Shown here: piece by piece, positions 1-5,218 of the stretch
Layout of the letters: the number at the start of each line of letters is the position of its first letter
Position numbering within the stretch: the first letter of the stretch is position 1
NCBI GenBank assembly: GCA_902766115.1
Contig: CACXCL010000006.1
Location: forward strand, 1-5,471
Length of the DNA: 5,471 bases
Source of the DNA: an uncultured Ruminococcus sp.
GTDB lineage: Bacteria; Bacillota; Clostridia; Oscillospirales; CAG-272
Direction of reading: 5' to 3'
Notes under the pieces: generated by a model
What the model was told of the DNA's origin: nothing
Database searches by the model: none
What the model saw: the letters and a program-made list of their open reading frames with translations, nothing else
Program-made: the position numbers and the translations under genes

Positions 1-1098
1 GCCGTATGCGTTGCCGGTCTGCCCCACGTACCCGATCACGTCTCCCTGGGAGACGGTGGCGCCGGCGGACACCGCCGTGGCGGTCATATGCGCGTAGAGG
101 GTGGACTGACCGTTGCCGTGGTCGATGAGCACGTAGTTGCCCCAGCTGTAGTGATATTCGCTGCGGACCACCGTTCCGCCGTTGCACGCCATAATTGGCG
201 TTCCCGCGTCGGCGGGGATGTCGAGCCCGCGGTGAAAATCAGCCACTCCGTACAGTACGCGGTTGCCGAATCCCGACGACACGTTGGTATATCCGTTAAG
301 GGGCCATATATAGGCGCCGCCGATATACACGGGATTCTGAGTCGCCTGCTGCCTCATGTATTCCTGAAGCTCTGCGGAGATCCGTTCCTCTTCGGCCTTA
401 TAGTACGCGTAGTTCTGTTCGTATTCTTCCTTTTGTTTCTTAAGCTCGCCAAGCAGACCGTCCACCTGCGCGGATGCTTCCTCAAGGTACTTTTCGTCCT
501 GCTCAAGTGTGGCTATGGTAGCTTCCTGGGTCTCCTGGGCGACGGCGAGCTCCTCCTTCGAGCGGTTGAGGCTCTCGACGGTATCCTTATACTCCTTCAT
601 CACCTGATGGTCGTACTCCACGATGGACGCGATGGCGTCATAATTCGAGAAGAAGGAATCAAGGCTGCCCGCGTCGAGGAGCATCTCCAGGTACGACAGG
701 TTTCCGTCGTCTGCGATAACGACCATTCTGTCCTTATACGTTTGCCAGCGTTCTTCGATCTTCTTTTCCATCGCCGCGATCTCGGCGTTCTTCGTTTCGA
801 TCTTGCCGTCGAGCTCGTCGATCATGGCCTGCGCGACCTGCATTTTGCCGTAGGTCGCCGATATGCTCTGGTCAAGGTACTGCTTCTGCTCGATGGAATT
901 GCTTATATCGCCCTCCGTAGCCTCTATTCCGGCGCGGGCGGCGTTCGCCTGCTCCTCAAGCTCCGCCATTTTCTGCTCGTAGGACTGTACCGTCGCGTCG
1001 GAGTTTTCCGCGGCGGACGGCATGGTGATCCCCGCCGTCAGTATGGCGAGAAGGGACAGCAGACATACGATGTGTCTCAGATACTTTTTGATTTTCAT
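1..1098 (-). CDS. Secreted coiled-coil M23 family peptidase (EnvC/PcsB/CwlO-like murein hydrolase), C-terminus cut by window edge
   Basis: 366 residues are visible and the frame runs off the left edge without a stop. Residues 1-30 look like a Sec signal peptide: KIKK n-region, Leu/Ile-rich core, and likely cleavage after PSAA at about residue 30. There is no lipobox. Residues about 33-115 and 150-265 are Glu/Lys/Gln-rich and read as coiled coil. The M23 (LytM) domain starts at about residue 270, with SSGFGNRV, then HRGLDIP giving the zinc ligands H289 and D293, and LYAHM with H337. The final HxH motif lies beyond the window, so catalytic competence cannot be fully judged. The start is supported by AAAGGAGA at 1106-1113. 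It lies 42 bases after ftsX with no terminator between, so it is probably in the same operon. By family knowledge, such proteins cleave peptidoglycan peptide bridges outside the membrane and are activated by FtsEX binding the coiled coil. That this is the FtsEX client is an inference from position and architecture. Confidence 0.93.
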   Translation of the reverse strand, partial: MKIKKYLRHIVCLLSLLAILTAGITMPSAAENSDATVQSYEQKMAELEEQANAARAGIEATEGDISNSIEQKQYLDQSISATYGKMQVAQAMIDELDGKIETKNAEIAAMEKKIEERWQTYKDRMVVIADDGNLSYLEMLLDAGSLDSFFSNYDAIASIVEYDHQVMKEYKDTVESLNRSKEELAVAQETQEATIATLEQDEKYLEEASAQVDGLLGELKKQKEEYEQNYAYYKAEEERISAELQEYMRQQATQNPVYIGGAYIWPLNGYTNVSSGFGNRVLYGVADFHRGLDIPADAGTPIMACNGGTVVRSEYHYSWGNYVLIDHGNGQSTLYAHMTATAVSAGATVSQGDVIGYVGQTGNAYG

Positions 1099-1140
1099 GA
1101 TCCGGTCTCCTTTCTTTGCGGTGCGGCTGCAGGACGGATT

Positions 1141-2037
1141 TCAGGTGTTCAGATACTTGACGAGGGATATGAAGCTTCCCACGACGCCGGTGACGACGCC
1201 TATCAGGATGAATCCGACGATGAACGTGGGCTCGATCCTGGCGAAGTCGGCGATGGAAATGAACGTCGCCACGTTGAAAGCTCTCACTACCACGGTGTTA
1301 TACACCAGCTTTGTGATGAGGAACGCCAGCACCCCCGCCGCAAGACCGATCAACATGCCCTCGATGATGAACGGCAGGGTGATAAACCATTTTGTCGCGC
1401 CGATATAGCGCATTATCCCGATCTCGTTCTTCCTGGATATCAGGGCGAGCTTGATGGTATTGACGATGATGAACACGCTCACCACCAGCAGGATCGCAAG
1501 AAACCATATGAATATCATCATCACGGTATGCTTGAAGTTGTCGATCTTCTTCGAGAGGGTGTATCTGTTGCTGATCTTTCTGATCTGCCCCTCGCTCTTC
1601 AGCTTCTCCAGCTCGTAGGAGAGATTTTCGATCTTCTTGGTGTCGGTGCTCTTGTAGGTGATCTCGAGGGAATCGGACAGCGGGTTTTCCTCGCTGGTGA
1701 TGTCGCCGTATGCGTCAACGTGGTCCTTTTTGAACTCCTCGAGCCTTTCCTCTTTCGTGTGCCGGACCACATCCTTGACATTGTCCAGCTCCTCGATGGT
1801 CTTCTGCAGGCTTGTGATCTCGTCCTCGGAGGCGTCGAATTCGCAGAACACGGCGATCTTGTTCATCTCGCCGAACTGCTCCAGGTTGACGTCGATGTTG
1901 TAGACGAGAAGGGAAAACCCTCCGATGACGATAAGGCAGCTCATCAGTACGGCGACGGACGCCAGAGTCATGACGCCGTTGCGTTTGAGCGATTTTAACG
2001 CCTCGATCAAGAAATAAAGAGGCCTGAAGCTTTTCAT
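1141..2037 (-). CDS. ftsX: Cell division protein FtsX, membrane subunit of the FtsEX complex
   Basis: 298 residues, a normal length for Gram-positive FtsX. A short cytoplasmic N-terminus (FLIEALKSLKRNGVMTLAS) leads into membrane helix 1 at about 22-48. An extracellular domain follows at about 50-168, containing the KIAVFCEFDAS strand and a charged helical stretch. Helices 2-4 lie at about 172-195, 218-245 and 272-295. The segment RKNEIGIMRYIGATKWFI at about 202-219, between helices 2 and 3, is the conserved FtsX-family signature. The start codon overlaps the ftsE stop (ATGA), and GGGAGG at 2047-2052 gives a good ribosome site, so the two are translationally coupled. FtsX does not transport a known substrate. 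In characterised Firmicutes it relays FtsE ATPase cycles to an extracellular peptidoglycan hydrolase, and a candidate is encoded immediately downstream. Nothing looks truncated or degraded. Confidence 0.97.
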   Translation of the reverse strand: MKSFRPLYFLIEALKSLKRNGVMTLASVAVLMSCLIVIGGFSLLVYNIDVNLEQFGEMNKIAVFCEFDASEDEITSLQKTIEELDNVKDVVRHTKEERLEEFKKDHVDAYGDITSEENPLSDSLEITYKSTDTKKIENLSYELEKLKSEGQIRKISNRYTLSKKIDNFKHTVMMIFIWFLAILLVVSVFIIVNTIKLALISRKNEIGIMRYIGATKWFITLPFIIEGMLIGLAAGVLAFLITKLVYNTVVVRAFNVATFISIADFARIEPTFIVGFILIGVVTGVVGSFISLVKYLNT

Positions 2038-2711
2038 TCGAACATACCTCCCACTCTGTCCTCGACGATGACGCCTTCCTTTATCATCACCACACGCTGC
2101 TGATAGTAGTCCACCAGTTCCTTTTCATGGGTGACGACGATGACCGTTTTGCCCAGTTTGTTGATCTTGAGAAGCAGGTTCATGATCTCAAGGGACATCT
2201 CGGGATCGATGTTTCCCGTGGGCTCGTCGGCGACGATGACGTCCGGATTGTTCGCCAGCGCCCGGGCGAGAGCCACACGCTGCTGCTCGCCACCGGAAAT
2301 CTCATCCGGGAACGAGTTGTGCTTGTCGCTGAGGTTCACCGTGTTGAGGATCGCGGGCACCCTGCGGCGGATCTTCCGCGCCGGAGTGCCGACGATCTGC
2401 ATAGCGAACGCCACGTTTTCGTAGACCGTTTTGTTGGGAAGAAGGCGGAAGTCCTGGAAGACCATACCCAGCTTCCTCCTGTAGTGGGGGATCTTGTAGT
2501 TCGGTATGCGAGAGAGATCGTAGTTGCCCACGATGATGTGACCGTTCGAGGCCTTTTCCTCGCAGAGGAGGAGTTTCGTCAGAGTGGTCTTGCCCGCTCC
2601 GGACTGCCCCACGATAAATACGAACTCGCCGTCGTCGATGTGGAGATTGATCCCCTTCAGGGCGACGTTTCCGTTCGGATATTCCATGACTACGTTTTTG
2701 AAATCAATCAT
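2034..2711 (-). CDS. ftsE: Cell division ATP-binding protein FtsE
   Basis: 225 residues from the chosen start, the usual FtsE length, with every ABC ATPase motif present. These are Walker A GQSGAGKTT (35-43), Q-loop Q86 in MVFQDFRLLP, signature ISGGEQQRVALAR (138-150), Walker B VIVADEP with catalytic E163, D-loop GNID (166-169), and H-loop H195. The frame stays open upstream to 2858, but that extension is rich in Arg and Cys and unlike FtsE. The ATG at 2711 is preceded by GGAGAG four bases away (2716-2721), whereas the in-frame ATG at 2723 has no ribosome site, so 2711 is preferred. It is a cytoplasmic ATPase that dimerises and docks on FtsX, driving conformational signalling to the cell-wall hydrolase. 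It overlaps ftsX by 4 bases. I found no convincing promoter in the 174 bases upstream, so it may depend partly on read-through from the regulator gene. Confidence 0.97.
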   Translation of the reverse strand: MIDFKNVVMEYPNGNVALKGINLHIDDGEFVFIVGQSGAGKTTLTKLLLCEEKASNGHIIVGNYDLSRIPNYKIPHYRRKLGMVFQDFRLLPNKTVYENVAFAMQIVGTPARKIRRRVPAILNTVNLSDKHNSFPDEISGGEQQRVALARALANNPDVIVADEPTGNIDPEMSLEIMNLLLKINKLGKTVIVVTHEKELVDYYQQRVVMIKEGVIVEDRVGGMFE

Positions 2712-2715
2712 AATT

Positions 2716-2721
2716 CTCTCC
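2716..2721 (-). promoter_or_regulatory. Ribosome binding site that fixes the ftsE start
   Basis: GGAGAG lies four bases before the ATG at 2711. It sits between two in-frame ATGs (2723 and 2711). Only the downstream one has a correctly spaced Shine-Dalgarno, which rejects both the 274-residue frame starting at 2858 and the start at 2723. Confidence 0.8.
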
Positions 2722-2725
2722 ATTG

Positions 2726-2740
2726 CGCCGCGGTGCGGCG
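2726..2740 (-). promoter_or_regulatory. Small GC hairpin directly upstream of the ftsE ribosome site
   Basis: Perfect 6-bp inverted repeat CGCCGC / GCGGCG with a 3-base loop, ending two bases before the ATGGAGAGAATTATG start region. No T-run follows, so it is not a terminator. It could influence translation initiation or mRNA stability. A similar hairpin of the same size and position precedes the regulator gene (3987-4001). The structure is seen in the sequence, and any function is inference. Confidence 0.45.
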
Positions 2741-2795
2741 GCTCGGCCGTGTTCGTCTCAAAACGTTTTTTTCTGTCCCGTATCAAAGCATTACA

Positions 2796-2822
2796 GGGAG
2801 TGAACAGCCGCCGCCCACTCCC
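2796..2822. repeat. 7-bp inverted repeat in the ftsE upstream region
   Basis: GGGAGTG (2796-2802) and CACTCCC (2816-2822) form a perfect dyad with a 13-base GC-rich spacer. It lies mid-way in the 174-base gap between the regulator stop and the ftsE start. It could be a protein-binding dyad or an RNA hairpin in a read-through transcript. No T-run adjoins it. The rest of the gap holds no gene and no convincing sigma-A promoter that I can see. Confidence 0.4.
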
Positions 2823-2885
2823 GTTTACGTGGCGGTCGAGACTGTTACATCCCTGCACAGGCTTTTGATTATTGATCGAAGGAGG

Positions 2886-3971
2886 TCAGAATTTGACGGG
2901 CTTCGCGGTCAGGTATCTCTTGACCATGAGAGCGACTTTGAAGGTAATGGCGTGATCGAATTCCCGCAGGTCGAGTCCGGTCAGCTTGCGGATCTTTTCG
3001 AGTCTGTACACGAGAGTGTTCCTGTGTACGAAGAGCTTGCGCGACGTCTCGGAGACGTTCAGGTTGTTCTCGAAGAAGCACTGGATCGTCTGGAGCGTCT
3101 CGCGGTCGAGGGCGTCGAGAGAACCGTTCTTGAAAACCTCCTGCAGGAACATCTCGCAGAGGGTGGTGGGAAGCTGGTAGATCAGCCGCCCGATACCCAG
3201 ATTTTCATAGCTTATGATATTTTTCTCCGTGTCGAAGACTTTCCCGACCTCAAGAGCCACCTGCGCCTCCTTGAAGGAGCGGGCGAGGTCCTTGATGTTG
3301 TCGACCGTGGTGCCGATGCCGATGGATACCTTAACATAGGACTCGGAGTTGAGCGTGTCGGCAAGGTTGCGGGCGATCTTCTCGACCTCCTTGACGTCTG
3401 TCTTCGGCTTGACTTCTTTTATGAGAACGATATCCTGTTCGCCGACGCTGATGACGTAGTCCTTGTTCTTGTCGGGGAATATGGACTGCATCAGGTCGAA
3501 GGGGAGGGTATCGGTCCTGGTGTGGAACTTGACGAGGAACACCACGCGGGATTCCTCCGCATTGAAGTGGAGCTCCTTAGATTTGATGTAAATATCGCTC
3601 GGCAGGATGTTGTCGAGGATGATGTTCTTCATGAAGGAACTCTTGTCGTATTTTTCGTCGTAGAGATTCTTGATGTTGGCGAGAGTCACGGACAGGACCG
3701 TGGCGACCTTGTCCGCCAGCTTGTCCTCTCCTTCGACGAACACGACGTACTCCCACTTGGAACCGGTGCCGATGGGGCGGTAGGTGTAGCCGAGGGAGGT
3801 GACCGCCTCGGTGGTGTAGGCCAGCTCGTCGCGGACCTCGTTCCTGGTTTCGCCGATCTTTACCAGCTCGCTGCACGCGATAATCACGCCGTTTTCGTCA
3901 AGGACCCCGATGACACGGTCAACCGAGTCGCGCATTTGGTGGATTATTCCTTGAAACAGACGGTTAGACAT
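2886..3971 (-). CDS. PucR/CdaR-family helix-turn-helix transcriptional regulator
   Basis: 361 residues from the chosen start. The C-terminus, about 290-352, is a PucR-type HTH: FFENNLNVSETSRKLFVHRN, then TLVYRLEKIRKLTG and a final helix FDHAITFKVALMVKRYL. Residues about 140-245 resemble the degenerate GGDEF-like domain of CdaR-type regulators (RVVFLVKFH strand, VSIGIGTTVDNIKDLARSFKEAQ). Residues 1-105 (IIHQMRDSVDRVIGVLDENG..) look like a small sensory domain, possibly of the sugar-diacid-recognition type, ligand unknown. The ATG at 3971 has GGAGAG four bases upstream. The open frame extends to a GTG at 4112, but that codon lies upstream of the predicted transcription start (about 4109), and the extension crosses a terminator hairpin, so it is rejected. 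The gene has its own promoter at 4116-4144 and sits 174 bases upstream of ftsE with no terminator between. Control of the ftsEX module is plausible but inferred. The target and ligand cannot be read from the sequence. Confidence 0.9.
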   Translation of the reverse strand: MSNRLFQGIIHQMRDSVDRVIGVLDENGVIIACSELVKIGETRNEVRDELAYTTEAVTSLGYTYRPIGTGSKWEYVVFVEGEDKLADKVATVLSVTLANIKNLYDEKYDKSSFMKNIILDNILPSDIYIKSKELHFNAEESRVVFLVKFHTRTDTLPFDLMQSIFPDKNKDYVISVGEQDIVLIKEVKPKTDVKEVEKIARNLADTLNSESYVKVSIGIGTTVDNIKDLARSFKEAQVALEVGKVFDTEKNIISYENLGIGRLIYQLPTTLCEMFLQEVFKNGSLDALDRETLQTIQCFFENNLNVSETSRKLFVHRNTLVYRLEKIRKLTGLDLREFDHAITFKVALMVKRYLTAKPVKF

Positions 3972-3975
3972 AACT

Positions 3976-3981
3976 CTCTCC
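3976..3981 (-). promoter_or_regulatory. Ribosome binding site that fixes the regulator start
   Basis: GGAGAG lies four bases before the ATG at 3971, with the same spacing and nearly the same flanks as at ftsE. The in-frame ATG at 3983 overlaps the site and has no Shine-Dalgarno of its own. Confidence 0.8.
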
Positions 3982-3986
3982 ATTCC

Positions 3987-4001
3987 GCCGCCCGAGGCGG
4001 C
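3987..4001 (-). promoter_or_regulatory. Small GC hairpin between the leader terminator and the regulator ribosome site
   Basis: Perfect 6-bp stem GCCGCC / GGCGGC with a TCG loop on the transcript. It starts directly after the T-run of the leader hairpin and ends three bases before ATGGAGAGAGTTATG. Its placement is equivalent to that of the hairpin before ftsE. It may shape access to the ribosome site, which is inference. Confidence 0.45.
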
Positions 4002-4030
4002 AAAAAAATTCGCTCCGTCGGCACGGAACG
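4002..4030 (-). terminator. Intrinsic-terminator-like hairpin inside the regulator's 5' leader
   Basis: On the transcript, CGTTCCGT and ACGGAGCG pair over 8 bp (one G-U wobble) around a GCCG loop at 4011-4030. AA and seven Ts (4002-4008) follow immediately. It lies about 80 bases downstream of a good promoter and 31 bases upstream of the start codon, so it fits an attenuator better than a gene-end terminator. An alternative is a second, backup terminator for rsmE transcription. Confidence 0.6.
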
Positions 4031-4115
4031 ATACTCTGACCGCCCGCGCCGCGGGTCTCGGGTCCGTCGCGAAGATTACCGCGATCCGGACCGCGGATTT
4101 TTCATTCTGCACAAT

Positions 4116-4144
4116 ATTTTACATTATTCTTTGTGAGATTTCAA
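4116..4144 (-). promoter_or_regulatory. Sigma-A type promoter for the PucR/CdaR-like regulator
   Basis: -35 TTGAAA (4139-4144) and -10 TAAAAT (4116-4121) are separated by exactly 17 bases. They lie in an AT-rich island between the rsmE terminator and the GC-rich leader. Five of six bases match the consensus in each hexamer. The expected transcription start is about 4109. Confidence 0.75.
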
Positions 4145-4176
4145 TAGGTTTTTGTACTATTTTTTATGAATAATGC

Positions 4177-4214
4177 AAAAAAACGGGATCATAAGGGTTG
4201 ATTTTGCCGTTTTT
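4177..4214 (-). terminator. Probable rsmE terminator (possibly bidirectional)
   Basis: AAAAACGG and CCGTTTTT form an 8-bp stem, with two further Ts giving a run of seven on the minus strand (4177-4183). The 20-base loop can be shortened by an internal ATCA/TGAT pairing. It starts about 25 bases after the rsmE stop. The stem has only three GC pairs, so the terminator may be leaky. Confidence 0.55.
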
Positions 4215-4238
4215 GTGCCGAATAAGGGCGAACCTGTT

Positions 4239-4973
4239 TTACAGTTCAAACTCGTAGGAGAGGCAGGAAAGGACAGTCTGGGCGACGGTCTCGGTGCGTA
4301 GGATCCGCTCTCCGAGGGATACGGTCCTCATGCCCGCGGCGGCGGCCTCCGCCGCCTCTTCGGCGGAAAAACCTCCCTCCGGACCGATGATCACGGACAC
4401 CGTGCCGGGGGTCTTTCCCCGCAGAACTTCACGGAGAGGCTCACCGCCGCCCTCGTAGCAGAAAAGCGGAATGTCGGCGCCTGCGGCTTTTTTTACAGCG
4501 TCGGAGAACGGCAGGGCGTCGCCCACGCCGGGCAGGACGCCCCGTCCGCACTGCATGGCGGCCTCCGCGGCGATCTTCCGCCAGCGTTCCGTTTTTTTCG
4601 GGAGTGTGCTGCCGTCGGGCCTCGACACGCACCGGGACGACAGGAACGGAGTGACTGAGGCGGCGCCGCACTCCACGGATTTCTGCACCACGGAGTCGAA
4701 TTTGTCCCCCTTGACCAGCGCCTGATAGACGGCGGCGCGGTAGGGCGGCTCGCCCCGGCTCGGGAAGACGGAGAGGACTCGGGCGGTCACTTCACGACCG
4801 ACCGAGACAAGAGAACAGAGAAAGTCCCTGCCCGCCCCGTTGCAGAGGATGAGCTCTTCTCCCTCTCTCATGCGCAGGGACGAGGCGATATGGCGCGCGT
4901 CGTCGCCGGAGACGGTGTAAAGGTCGCCGACTCCGGGAGCGGCGGCTCCTTCTTCAATAAAAAAACGCGGCAT
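4239..4973 (-). CDS. rsmE: 16S rRNA (uracil(1498)-N(3))-methyltransferase RsmE
   Basis: 244 residues, a normal length. The N-terminal PUA-like RNA-binding part carries ARHIASSLRMREGE (26-39), the family's ARHL..VLR..G motif. The C-terminal SPOUT knot carries RWRKIAAEAAMQCGR (130-144), VIIGPEGGFSAEE (194-206) and LGERILRTET (220-229), which form the SAM pocket. It methylates N3 of U1498 in 16S rRNA (E. coli numbering), acting on the assembled small subunit. One departure from the usual motif is Met140, where most relatives I recall have Glu (EQ.GR). The start at 4973 has AAAGGTAG at 4981-4987 as ribosome site and a strong promoter at 5004-5032. The gene appears monocistronic, between its own promoter and a terminator at 4177-4214. 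The prmA neighbour often seen in Firmicutes is not adjacent. Confidence 0.96.
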   Translation of the reverse strand: MPRFFIEEGAAAPGVGDLYTVSGDDARHIASSLRMREGEELILCNGAGRDFLCSLVSVGREVTARVLSVFPSRGEPPYRAAVYQALVKGDKFDSVVQKSVECGAASVTPFLSSRCVSRPDGSTLPKKTERWRKIAAEAAMQCGRGVLPGVGDALPFSDAVKKAAGADIPLFCYEGGGEPLREVLRGKTPGTVSVIIGPEGGFSAEEAAEAAAAGMRTVSLGERILRTETVAQTVLSCLSYEFEL

Positions 4974-5003
4974 GATACGCTACCTTTCTGTTTAATTCAC
5001 TAC

Positions 5004-5032
5004 ATTTTACCATAGAAAGAGGAGAAAAGCAA
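5004..5032 (-). promoter_or_regulatory. Extended -10 sigma-A promoter for rsmE
   Basis: -35 TTGCTT (5027-5032) and -10 TAAAAT (5004-5009) are 17 bases apart. TGG directly before the -10 supplies the extended -10 TGn. The expected start is about 4997, leaving a 23-base 5' UTR with the ribosome site. Confidence 0.75.
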
Positions 5033-5041
5033 ATTATTTGC
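5029..5041. promoter_or_regulatory. 13-bp dyad overlapping the rsmE -35 (possible operator)
   Basis: GCAAAT-T-ATTTGC is a perfect 6+6 inverted repeat with one central base, and it covers four bases of the -35 hexamer. A DNA-binding dimer sitting here would block the promoter. No regulator for it is visible, and a chance palindrome in AT-rich DNA remains possible. Confidence 0.35.
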
Positions 5042-5045
5042 CTGC

Positions 5046-5080
5046 AGGGAGGCGCTTCGGCGTTTGAAACGGCCCTCCCT
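5046..5080. repeat. Imperfect palindromic element between the hairpin repeats and the rsmE promoter
   Basis: Outer arms AGGGAGG (5046-5052) and CCTCCCT (5074-5080) pair perfectly. The interior can fold either as CGC-TTCG-GCG (5053-5062), a UUCG-type tetraloop on the plus strand, or as GGCGTT/AACGGCC with one bulge. There is no T-run on either side, so it is not a standard terminator. It may be a degenerate member of, or boundary to, the neighbouring repeat block. Confidence 0.4.
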
Positions 5081-5092
5081 CCCCGGAGCAGC

Positions 5093-5181
5093 GGTGTGAT
5101 ATATCGCCGCCTGCGGCGGAAGGTGTGATATATCGCCGCCTGCGGCGGCGACGTGATATACGCGGCCTGCGGCGCGTGATA
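5093..5181. repeat. Tandem short hairpin repeats with GTGATATA linkers
   Basis: An exact 27-base unit occurs at 5093-5119 and again at 5122-5148 (period 29). It consists of a GGTGTGATATAT linker and a GC hairpin CCGCC-TGC-GGCGG. A third, diverged unit begins with GTGATATA at 5153 and carries a hairpin with core GCC-TGC-GGC at 5165-5173, flanked by ACGC/GCGT. A fourth GTGATA at 5176-5181 leads into the rnpB terminator. In the second unit the stem extends to 8 bp. The linker and TGC loop are kept while the outer stem changes but still pairs, which suggests selection for, or spread as, a hairpin element. It is not a CRISPR array, because the spacers are only 1-4 bases. Confidence 0.8.
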
Positions 5182-5216
5182 AAAATACCCCGCGGTTTTC
5201 ACCGCGGGGTATTTTT
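5181..5216 (-). terminator. Strong rho-independent terminator of rnpB
   Basis: Perfect 15-bp inverted repeat: AAAAATACCCCGCGG (5181-5195) pairs with CCGCGGGGTATTTTT (5202-5216) around a 6-base loop. It begins just after the 3' end of rnpB. Because the arms end in A5 and T5, it can terminate transcription from either strand. Confidence 0.9.
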
Positions 5217-5218
5217 GA

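Larger units (their letters stand above)
3972..4109 (-). promoter_or_regulatory. Structured 5' leader of the regulator gene (candidate attenuator or riboregulator)
   Basis: About 137 bases lie between the predicted transcription start (seven bases past the -10, about 4109) and the ATG. It folds into several GC hairpins in series. One is ATCCG/CGGAT at 4084-4098, with an overlapping alternative CCGCG/CGCGG at 4079-4096. The next is CCCGC/GCGGG at 4043-4055. A terminator-like hairpin follows at 4011-4030, then the hairpin at 3987-4001. The seven bases CGACGGA occur both at 4063-4069 and in the descending arm of the terminator at 4014-4020. The upstream copy could therefore pair with the ascending arm and prevent the terminator from forming. 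I do not recognise a named riboswitch or T-box here. The leader interpretation depends on the promoter being real. Confidence 0.5.

Noticed and set aside
88..1998. 636-residue plus-strand open frame
   Set aside because: It lies exactly antisense to the M23 peptidase and ftsX, whose protein families are unmistakable. Its translation is low-complexity His/Asp/Val-rich sequence typical of a shadow frame, and it has no family motif.
2824..2849. ECF-sigma-like promoter TGTAAC ... CGTA before ftsE
   Set aside because: The 14-base spacer is shorter than the roughly 16 expected, and the flanks do not match, so it is probably chance.
2712..2858. 49-residue N-terminal extension of FtsE
   Set aside because: The sequence is unlike any FtsE N-terminus. 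The ATG at 2711 has the proper ribosome site and gives the family length.
4076..4105. Possible leader peptide of nine codons (MKNPRSGSR) in the regulator leader
   Set aside because: It would begin only about 4 bases after the predicted transcription start with no ribosome site, and it has no run of one amino-acid codon as in classical attenuators.
2127..4136. 669-residue plus-strand open frame
   Set aside because: It is antisense to ftsE and the PucR-like regulator, runs through their intergenic region, and shows no recognisable domain. It arises from codon bias of the real genes.
5093..5181. CRISPR array
   Set aside because: The repeats are separated by only 1-4 bases, there are no unique spacers, and no cas genes are present.
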